Assembly (NCBI GenBank): GCA_037447655.1
Contig: JBBHKE010001296.1
Location: 1 to 27,550 of the forward strand
Origin: Zygnema cylindricum
Lineage: Eukaryota > Streptophyta > Zygnematophyceae > Zygnematales > Zygnemataceae
Length of the DNA stretch: 27,550 nucleotides
Reading direction: 5' to 3'
This document shows, piece after piece, positions 19,423-27,550 of this stretch. The notes under the pieces were generated by a model, which made no database searches, had not been told where the DNA came from, and saw nothing but the letters and a program-made list of their open reading frames with translations. Each line of letters opens with the position of its first letter. Position 1 is the first letter of the stretch. A program made the translations under genes and the position numbers.

Positions 19423-21355
19423 CTACACACAAACTTTTTTTTTCTTCTTTTTCTTTTTCTTCTTCCTTTTCTCCTCATAAAACTCTAAGTGAATACCCTT
19501 GTTTTTAAAGAAGTGTATTAAATGAACTGAAATAATTATTACATCACACATTTTATTTTGCATGTCATTTTTCATAAATCCGAGATAATACTTTATCCAC
19601 CTCATTTCTTTTCTATCCACACTAAATCCAATTTCCCTCTTGCAATTCAAACAGCCAGCCCCATCTCCAATCTGCAACACACACCCAGATGCTAACCATC
19701 TTACATGCACACCTTCATAAATCCCATCACTTCCATTAGTGATGTCAAACCCATTACCCCCCAAACTTTCCCAAAAAACAAGTGTCCCCACTAAGTTCCT
19801 CATAAGATCTACGTCTTCCGTACTCATATTGTTATCCATGATACTCACCCTATTTTCAAAACTTTCCTCACCCTCTCCCATGGAATTCTTTCCGCTATCA
19901 CTTTCTAATTTTATTCTCAAAGAGTATTTCTCCTACTTTAAACTTTTCATTAAACATTTCTTTTCTCCCCTATCCTTTAAAACCCCTTCTAGTTTTACTT
20001 TTCCCCTTTCCTCCAAATCCGTTGAAGTCTCTCTTTCCAACCAGTTTTCAGTTTCCCAAATATTTATAGATTTATCCTCATTATATTTATTTTTCCCTTT
20101 TTCATTAATGTATCCTAGATCTGACTTTCTCATTTCTAAGTCATACTTTCTACACTCCTTCACATCCTCATCATTTCTAACTCCTTCAAGTACCTCCCTT
20201 CCCTTTACTTCCCTTATACCTCCAAAAGCACAACGTTGCTTTCGTGTAATTTCTGCGTACTTCTCTCTCTTCTCCATTCTACCGATGTGAAGAAGCTCCA
20301 ATATTTCTTCATCCTCAATCTCCTCTTCCCCTTCTTCCTCCGCTTTCACATTCCAACTTCTAAGTTCTTCCAAACAAGGACACTCCTCTATATAGTGACC
20401 CGGTTCTCTACAAAAGAAGCAAACACCCTTTTTCAAAGCTCCCCTTTGTTTTCCTCTCGCTCTCTTTCCACCAAAGTTCTGATAAGGTTTACCTTCGTCT
20501 TTCTTTCTCGCATCACGCTTCCGCTCGTCACCGCCGCTCCTCTCATCACGCTTCCGCCAATCACCACCAGCTTTAAATGCAGTTACCCTCTCACTTCCCC
20601 TACGAAGCTCCAAAGTGCTTTCCCTCACAAGAATTATCCCCATGGTAAAGCTCCAAGTCCATGAGGAGCCATCCATTGCCTGCATACGATAAATGATGTT
20701 TTCTTACTCATCTGGGAGTTTCATGAGTAGTGTATTGATCTTTCTCTCCTCAGATTCTACATACCCCGCACTAGCAAGCTCAACATATAATGCAGCAATA
20801 TCATTTCAAAACTCTATCATATTACCGCCTTTATAAACATAGGCCTTTATTTCCTGTTTTACTAACTGCTACCTCTGAATAGTCTCACTCTTATAAATCT
20901 GCCTTAGTGTTTCCCATATTTCCGAATACTTGGTAAGACTTAAAAGAGTGATAGCTATGAGCTTAGACACATATCTAAGTATAAGATGTTTTGCTATAGA
21001 GTTTTTATACTCCCAAATTTTACTATCATTTTCTTCAGTTTTACTTATAACCCCTCTAAGTGAAGATGTGGCGGAGAGCATAGCTCCCCTCACCATAAGT
21101 GTCCCTTTATCCTTCTCCCCTATTTCCCCGTCCACGGAAAGGTTTTTCCCTTCACCTTTTGATTCATCTGAACTCCGGTTGATATACTGGGCAGCCTCTG
21201 ATGATTCTCCATAGTAACCTCCTTCAAAGCCAGGTGGCGGACATCTCACTTTTCCCGAAACAATTCCACATAAGTGCTTCTCGAAAAGCAATAATAAACT
21301 CCCAATAAGTGAAGTCTGTTCCATCGAACATAGGTACCCTAAATGGTGGGCCCAT
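19423..21355 (-). pseudogene. gag: Decayed copia-type gag frame with long C-terminal extension
   Basis: The proposed start codon lies inside the PBS (21355-21353) and gives MGPPFRVPMFDGTDFTYWEF, the copia-type gag opening. One extra base near 21260 shifts the frame; from there one frame continues to 19423 with four internal stops (near 20868, 20820, 20705 and 19935). It contains a gag-like helical stretch ending EIWETLRQIYKSETIQR and a basic region. A CCHC knuckle follows, CFFCREPGHYIEEC (20421-20380), then a charged tail. Beyond the knuckle about 330 further codons carry no protease, integrase or RT motif I can recognise. The frame also runs upstream into the LTR (MEPIEFQ). It is not translatable as it stands. 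Confidence 0.8.
20380..20421 (-). other. CCHC zinc knuckle of the gag frame
   Basis: CFFCREPGHYIEEC fits C-x2-C-x4-H-x4-C exactly, the nucleocapsid RNA-binding motif. It lies between a Lys/Arg-rich segment and an acidic segment. Confidence 0.85.
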
Positions 21356-21359
21356 AACC
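21344..21359 (-). other. Primer-binding site matching the anticodon arm of initiator tRNA-Met
   Basis: Directly after the CA end of LTR C the minus strand reads GGTTATGGGCCCACCA. As I recall the plant initiator tRNA-Met, its anticodon arm contains TGGTGGGCCCATAACC, which is fully complementary. Drosophila copia uses the same internal site through a cleaved half-tRNA. The ATG in the PBS pairs with the CAU anticodon and is also the in-frame gag start. Confidence 0.75.
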
Positions 21360-21837
21360 TGAAATTCTATTGGCTCCATTGCCCACAAAATCGCAGATCC
21401 AAAAGAAGCTAATCTAGATAGTGTCGACCCCAAGTTGATGTAAACCCAAATGAATGATCCCTTGACAATCAGAACCCCAATACACCTTCACCTCTGTGAA
21501 GAGAAGACCTTCTATGTGCTAGGTTCCACCACAGAATGCAAAACTTGAATATGTGATTTGGACAATATTCCCCACTTTGACATTCCCACTGAATAAGTGC
21601 CACCCTGGCACACAAAGAATCTGACTGACTACACCCGTGTGTAGCTTAGACTCCCTTGAGTCCGCAGCAAAAAGAATCACTGAATTTGCTCACCCGAGCA
21701 GTAAGTTATGGCTGGTCAAAGATGACATTTATAGTTACAAGCTCTCTTAGAGAGAGGTACCGAAGTATCACTAAGTCTTAGTCTGCCTACTCATGACTAC
21801 CTACTACTAAACCCTAGTCCAATAGGAACACTATATA

Positions 21838-21885
21838 GTACAAAAAGGTACGATGGGCGATGTACTTATTGTACGACCATTGTAC
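21838..21885 (-). promoter_or_regulatory. GTAC array of LTR C
   Basis: Five GTAC tetranucleotides (21838, 21848, 21862, 21871, 21882), all at the same relative positions as in LTR B. Confidence 0.5.
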
Positions 21886-22185
21886 GACATGGTCTACAAG
21901 GTGACATGTGCCAAATCGGGAGCCATGGTTCCTCCTCCCATCTTCTCCGGTGTCAAATAATGTGGCGCCACGTGCCACCGCGTGACGCTATCTCCAAAGG
22001 CCGCCGAAATCTTATTGCGGGTGGCGGCTGTAATGGTGGCCGTCCGATCAGTTGCATTTATACGGCTTCGATTCGCTTCCATGCATGAATTGAGTATTGC
22101 GCGTTTTCGTTAGTCTGCTGCGAATTAGTCCTTTGAATCAATAGTTAAATATGCGTGAAACGTTCCACGTTTATCGTTTCGATAG

Positions 22186-22243
22186 TGACTTAATGGATAA
22201 GACGTTGGTCTATTTAGTAGCCTACAGACCGTGGTTCAAATCC
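22186..22243 (+). other. Antisense tRNA-like Pol III boxes in LTR C
   Basis: TGACTTAATGG (22186-22196) and GGTTCAAATCC (22233-22243) are identical to those in LTR B, with the same 36-base spacing. The T-arm 5' side has changed to GTGG, and the upstream hairpin has one arm changed, so the surrounding structure is weaker than in B. Confidence 0.5.
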
Positions 22244-22461
22244 GGCCAGCGGCAGTATTTTGCTAAAACTAGTAAAATACTTTCTAATTCATTCCGCCTC
22301 CTTCTAAATGATGCGGCAACCATGGCATGCCTTTGGTCCTCTCTCTATCTCTCTCTCTCTTTACATTCTAACTAAAATATAGAAGTGAACTATTAGTCAC
22401 CTCTTTTCAGCACTCTATTTATTTTTCCAATACAGACCTAGAAAATACATAAATTTCAACA

Positions 22462-22466
22462 AAAAG
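22462..22466. repeat. Target-site duplication AAAAG, right
   Basis: Exact partner of AAAAG at 18145-18149. Confidence 0.8.
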
Positions 22467-23480
22467 CATTATAGAAATACGATAAAGTAAAATCGCGTTC
22501 AATGGTGTGAAAATAAAATAAAAAAAGAAAGACCATAGAAATACTAAATAGTACTATAAAGTTATTTTTTTCATTATTTTTTATTTTTTATATTTTTGTT
22601 ATATTTTTTTTTTTTTTTTTTTTTAAAATTTGAGGGTTTTTTTTAAGTTTTTTTTTTTTTTTGCAGAAGTAGCTGCAGTAATTTTTATAAATATATATTT
22701 TATTAAACAAATTTTAGAGTTAAGTGTTATAATTTTTTACTTTTATTTATTCATTTCTAAAGTTTTTAGCTGCATATTTGAAATGTAGTTTTTAGCTTTA
22801 AGTTTAAAACGGAAAGCTCCAAAACTGAAAGCGAAATACATCAATTAAACTACAGTGTTCTAAAGAAAACAAATAATTAGAACTAAAAAAAAATGAGATA
22901 AGAAGAAAAAAATTATAATTTTGTAGTTTATTTTTTAAATGTTAGGGGACTGACAAATTATTCAAATATAATCTAAAAAAGTTTTCAAAAAATAAAAAAT
23001 TAAAAGTCCCAAAATTGATGTGTCGATAAAAAAATGTCGCGAATTAAGTTTTTTGTCACCTCCATACACACATGTAAAATGTTTGTTTTTTTTGTGTATT
23101 TTCAAAATAAAAAATAAAATGGTAATAATATGTCATACTATCCACACAAAAAAATAGTAACGCAATAAACAACTAAAATAAAATGTGTAAAAAAAATGAT
23201 AAAAACATCAAAAAATCATAAAAAAACGAATTATATTAAAACTTTTTTTATCTCTTTGTTTTCTAACTTAAATTACAATAATTGTTACTTTTAATCTCTT
23301 TGTTTTTTCCTAAAACTTAAATTGCAAGAATTGTTGATTTTTCACTTTGTTTTCTCATATAACTATTAGGACTTTTAAGACAGTAATTTACAACAAATAA
23401 AAACTTACCAAAGCTAAAATCTAGAAGTTACAAATGTTCGAACATTTTGTTTTCTTATAGAGCTTGTGCAAGCTGCAATA
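22467..23480. other. Very AT-rich DNA, no gene seen
   Basis: Dominated by A- and T-runs, including a T-run of over 20 near 22601-22624. No frame of note and no recognisable RNA gene. Confidence 0.6.
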
Positions 23481-23880
23481 CTGTAAGTTATAACAAATCA
23501 AAGCCCTAATATTGTAGTTATAAAACATCAAAGCCCTATAAATTACGAATATCTGAACCGTGAAGTTGCAACATTAAAAGTCGAAACTTACAATACAATT
23601 TGATTGAAGTTGCAAGATTGTCGCAACATTATAAGTTCCAATTTGCAATACAATTCAAAACATGAAGTTACAACATTGTAAATTAGAGTTTTTAATATTG
23701 TAAGTTGTAACTTGCAACACAATTCGAAACTTCAAATTGCAATATTGTAAATTAGAATTTATAACATTGTAAGTTGCAACAAATGAAAAATTCCAAAAGT
23801 TACGAACATTCAAACAATGTTCAAACTTTTTACTAATTGTCTCTATAAGTTAATAACTGTTTGTTTTTTGATATAACTTT

Positions 23881-23921
<41 letters not shown>

Positions 23922-24155
23922 TATAACTCTTATAAATTCTAACTTTGTAAGTTCAACACACTAAAGCTCTATAAATTGCAAACATCCGAAGCGTGAAGTT
24001 GCAACATTGTAAGTTTAAACCGTAAAATTTTAATATTAAATGACGAACAAAGCTCTATCTGTTACGGACATTTGGGTTTGAACCGTAAAATCGTAATATA
24101 CGAACATTTGAATCGTGAAGTTGCAACATTGTAAGTTTAAACCGTAAAGTTGAAA
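23481..24155. repeat. Degenerate repeat array with GAAGTTGCAACATTGTAAG units
   Basis: Variants of AAGCYCTATAAATTRCRAAYATC, CGTGAAGTTGCAACATTGTAAG and TTTAAACCGTAAA recur near 23530-23575, 23961-24027 and 24048-24155. Many partial GCAACATTGTAAG-like pieces lie between them, some in reverse. A (GA)n tract interrupts it at 23882-23918. It looks like a decayed satellite or nested copies of one repeat. Confidence 0.6.
23882..23918. repeat. (GA)n microsatellite
   Basis: About 18 AG units within the degenerate repeat array. Confidence 0.9.
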
Positions 24156-25699
24156 AAAAACAAAAAGATGTGACATCACTCTATTGAAAGTGTATCAAAA
24201 CCCTCAAAATATTTATTTGTTCAAATTCACTCTCTCTTTCTTTACTTATCTTCATCCATAATTATTTTCATTTTTACCTATTCACTTGATGATAAACTAT
24301 CTTGGTCTAAAGGTCCAAATAGAGTTGGTTATGGCCAAACCAGAAAACTGTAAACTAAGCAAAAGAAAACAAAGTAAAGTAACGTGAACACATAAAAATG
24401 GCGTAGAGAAAAAAAACACTCAAACCTAAAAAAAAAACGTAGCAGCCCACTTAAACCAACACTATAACCTTACAACCTCGACCTCAACATAATAAAATAT
24501 CACGAAAAAAAATATAGTAACTCCCCATCTCTACTCTATCTTCATTTTTATTTTCCTAACAAACTAAATAATAAAATATATATTTAGTAAAAAAACAAAC
24601 TACAAAAAAATGAAAAAAAACCATCATAAACCAAATTTTTACACTTTTTATTATTGAATAATTTATTTTTTCTTCGTCCTTATACTACCTCCCTTAACTT
24701 AAATGAAAAATAAACCATCATAAACCAAATCTTTACTCTCTTCATTTTCTCTATTTATTCTTGTAACATAACTTTCTCTATTACTTTAGTTTAAAAAACC
24801 ACCACCACTCCTCTAACTTTTTTTCTTTTATTTCTTTTTTCCCAATTTGATATTAAATTTATGAAAATAATTCTATTTTTTTTTTTTTTTGTAATATTCG
24901 GAAATTTGTATTTTATCTAAATTTTTTACAATATATATATTTTTGTTTTTTTACGTGTGATTTTAAAACTTACAACTTTTTTAAAAAACTTACTGATTTT
25001 TTTAAATTAATAAAAATAAAAAAAATAAAAAGTATTTGTTTATAAATTGATTAAAATTTAATTAAATGAATAATATTAAAATCGAATAGTTTTAAATGTT
25101 AATTGTTTAAAATATTATTGTAAGTTTTGAAATTGAATAGTTTAAAATGTTAATTGTTTAAAATATTTGTAAGTTTGAAATAATATAAAAATTTAAAATT
25201 TGTAAATTTTAGTTCTTACTTTAATTGTTTTTGTTATATTATTAATTGTTAAATATTTTCATTTATTATTATTGTTATTATTATTATATAAATATATATA
25301 TATATATATTAAATAAATTGCATTTAAAAAAAAAAAAAAAATCTTTATTTCTCTAATGTTTACTTATATTTTTTGTTTATTTTTTATATGTAAAATGTTT
25401 CACATAAATTGTAATAAAATTTATGTATAATAATGTGACTTATAAAATTATATTATAATTAAAGAATAATAATAAAACATCTATATTTAAAAAAAATAAA
25501 AAATAAAAATAAAATTTGTTGAAATTAATAAATTTAATAAAATTTATAATAAAAAAAAAAAAAAGTGTATTATAGAACTTAAAAATATTAGAGAGCCCAG
25601 TAAAAAGTTAAAATAAAACAAAATAAATTAAACAAATGAACAAAAAAAACCATGACAAAAAACCAGTTCTGAAATGAAAATTAAAAAAAAAATATTTTT

Positions 25700-25700
<1 letters not shown>
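24156..25700. other. Extremely AT-rich DNA, no gene seen
   Basis: A/T homopolymers and short AT/ATT repeats dominate, e.g. near 25265-25312. Open frames are Lys/Asn/Ile/Phe-rich products of composition. Confidence 0.6.

Positions 25701-25702
<2 letters not shown>

Positions 25703-25782
<80 letters not shown>
25703..25782. repeat. (AT)n microsatellite
   Basis: About 40 AT units, self-complementary and able to extrude a cruciform. Confidence 0.97.
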
Positions 25783-25785
<3 letters not shown>

Positions 25786-26260
25786 AAAAAAAAACAAAAT
25801 ACAAAATAATAAAATCTTCAAAAAATAAAATAATTAAAATTTTTTTTTCTATTTCAAACTTCTTTTTGTTTAAGTTTCAACATAAAGAAAAAAAGAAAAG
25901 ATTACATTGTAAAAATAAAAACATATTTATATTTATTTTAATTTATTTTATTCATTTTACTTTATTATAATTTTTATTTAATTTCTATTTTTTAACCGTT
26001 ATTGTTTGAACAATATAAAGTGAAAGTAATTATAAATTACAAGAGTAAATGTATTATTTTAAAAGATAACAAAAAGTTAAAAAAAAAACGCAAGTGGTCT
26101 AAAATATATTTGTGGATTATTAGGTCTCGATGTTTTTACAGTCTAGAGACCTTGCACATAATTTTCCCGATTTCGTCCGAATTTAATATGATTATTTAAT
26201 AAAATCGGTTTTGACCTAAAAAATATTTTCGTAAAACATTCATTTATTTCGAGCGTGAGG
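25783..26260. other. AT-rich DNA, no gene seen
   Basis: A- and T-runs continue to about 26090, then composition moderates. No gene or RNA could be recognised. Confidence 0.5.
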
Positions 26261-26320
26261 AATACTTCTAGTCGTCCTTTGCCATTTGTCAATACTTCTA
26301 GTCGTCCTTTGCCATTTGTC
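26261..26320. repeat. Perfect 30-bp tandem duplication
   Basis: The 30-bp unit beginning AATACTTCTAGTCG and ending GCCATTTGTC occurs twice head to tail without a mismatch (26261-26290, 26291-26320), pointing to a recent duplication. Confidence 0.95.
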
Positions 26321-26356
26321 GTAGTCAACTGTACTTTTATACTATCTTCTTTTTAA

Positions 26357-26378
26357 ATTGTACAATAAATTGTACAAT
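26357..26378. repeat. Paired ATTGTACAAT palindromes
   Basis: Two copies of the 10-bp palindrome ATTGTACAAT are separated by AA. Confidence 0.85.
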
Positions 26379-26401
26379 CGATAGCAGAGTAGCAAAATTT
26401 C

Positions 26402-26690
26402 AATCTCAACATGTCAAAAACTATAGTAATGGTAATAATGCGAACACCATGAACCGTTTACTACGGTTAATTTTTTTTCTGTCACGTAAGTTAACCTTTT
26501 TCCGTGCACACAAGTTTAATTTAATCTCAACACGTCAAAAAATATAATACCGTAATAACGCGTACACCGTGAACCATTATTACGGTTAATTACTTTTCTG
26601 CCACGTAAGTTAACCTTTCTCCGTGCACACAAGTTTAATTCCCGTTTAAACCTATCACGTAAGTTAGCCTTTCTCCCTGCACATAATTTT
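26402..26690. repeat. Tandem ~120-bp repeat, two and a partial unit
   Basis: Unit 1 (26402-26520) and unit 2 (26523-26640) each start AATCTCAACAYGTCAAAAA. Both contain ACACCRTGAACC and CACGTAAGTTAACCTTT and end CCGTGCACACAAGTTTAAT. A third partial unit (26654-26690) keeps the CACGTAAGTTAGCC to CTGCACA part. The units are mildly diverged. Confidence 0.85.
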
Positions 26691-27550
26691 TATTATCGTT
26701 TAGAAATACGGTCACTGTGCGATATTGTATGATATTGTAACGATCTACGATACTGTAGTATAGTGATATTACCTTCAAATTAAAGATTAACACGTGTGCA
26801 TGTAAAACTTGATTTAAATAGAGAAAAAATCTCTAATAAACCAAAACTATAATAAACATAGTATACTGTGTCGTCTAGTTAAGTTTTAAAAGGTAGAAAG
26901 TAAAAAGTGAAAAAATCATTTTCAACATTACTATCGTGCATGTGACAAAGGAGATGGTAAACATGCAACATAATCAGCTGCAAGATAAATAATAAAGAAA
27001 TAAGCGACAAAGTCATGACATCTCGGATAACAAGTGAAAATGAATATGTACAAGCAGCAAGCAACAAATAAACATATCATAAGAAAAATAAAGGTAAGGT
27101 GGGAGAAGAAGCTAGGAGGCTCAGTAAGCCAATGGATAGCCACTGGTTCTTTGGTCAGTTTATATTATTTACATGAGTTCAATAAATAAAGATTTAACCA
27201 AATATCACAACACATAAACTTAAAATGAAGCAAACTGCGAGCAAATCTAAGAAAACCAGATTTAGTCACACACAAAACATATAAGGAAAGCTAACCCTAA
27301 TCCACTATCCCCTAGTAAACCACACAAACAAACCCAAAACTGTCCAATCGCAATCCAATTTTCAGCAACAGCATGAGAAAGAAGGTTGAGCAGCAATCCG
27401 CTTGATAGAAGGAGCGAAGAAGTGAAGGGAAACCGGTTAGGCTTCGGCGTGATCCGCGTAGATAAAATTGCAAGGCAGATTACAAAAAAAGAAAGTAAGA
27501 GCTAAGCAGCAGAACACTTATTGACCAGAAAGTTAGTCACTAAAACTATC
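26691..27550. other. Right edge of the window, no gene seen
   Basis: Moderately AT-rich. Composition becomes more balanced after about 27290, where a CTAACCCTAA telo-box-like string occurs (27291-27300), so a gene edge beyond the window is possible. Nothing firmer can be said. Confidence 0.4.

Larger units (their letters stand above)
21360..22461 (-). repeat. LTR copy C (5' LTR of the complete element)
   Basis: 1102 bp with intact TG...CA termini on the element strand. It keeps the palindrome CTCTCTTAGAGAG (21742-21754), the adjacent TATA-like CTATAAATG, the GTAC array and the tRNA-like boxes, and only a short CT run (22338-22361). The R/U5 end is open in the gag frame. Confidence 0.93.

Noticed and set aside
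25674-25970. 98-codon frame rich in Ile-Tyr
   Set aside because: It is a translation of (AT)n and A/T runs.
26261-26690. CRISPR-like array
   Set aside because: Repeats are directly adjacent without spacers, in eukaryotic DNA.

Overview
The window is nuclear DNA of a streptophyte plant, either a land plant or a charophyte alga; the species cannot be named from it. This rests on a plant-type NFXL1 zinc-finger gene, an intron-bearing gene with a root-cap/LEA-like domain, a Ty1/copia-type LTR element primed by the initiator tRNA-Met, long CT/GA and AT microsatellites, and the absence of any bacterial gene layout. I see only two host protein genes; most of the rest is transposon-derived, repetitive or very AT-rich.

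Layout. 1-1358: polypurine tract and complete 3' LTR (copy A) of a copia-type element whose body lies off the left edge. 1556-1985: degenerate ~60-bp minisatellite. 2675-2886: CT microsatellite. 3640-5580: dead, 5'-truncated non-LTR retroelement with reverse transcriptase and a C-terminal zinc-knuckle/restriction-like endonuclease region. 6480-7190: several copies of a palindrome-rich CGATATATCG repeat around a C-run/G-run fold-back. 7477-10132: promoter-like site and the last three exons of a root-cap-domain gene (+ strand). 12092-16575: NFXL1-like gene (- strand), readable end to end but broken by about ten one-base frameshifts, nearly all extra bases in homopolymers. 16576-18149: its upstream region. 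18150-22461: a complete copia-type element (- strand) with two LTRs, a perfect 5-bp target duplication, PBS, PPT and one decayed gag-like frame but no pol. 22462-27550: extremely AT-rich, gene-free DNA with tandem and degenerate repeats.

The two host genes are convergent: the root-cap-like gene reads right and NFXL1 reads left, with about 2 kb between their stop codons. They have no evident functional link. The most unusual material is in the LTR family, present as three copies (A, B, C). All copies keep a dense GTAC array, a CTCTCTTAGAGAG palindrome next to the TATA box and, on the antisense strand, tRNA-like Pol III A/B boxes. In the complete element the primer-binding site matches the anticodon arm of initiator tRNA-Met, so the gag AUG itself lies inside the PBS.
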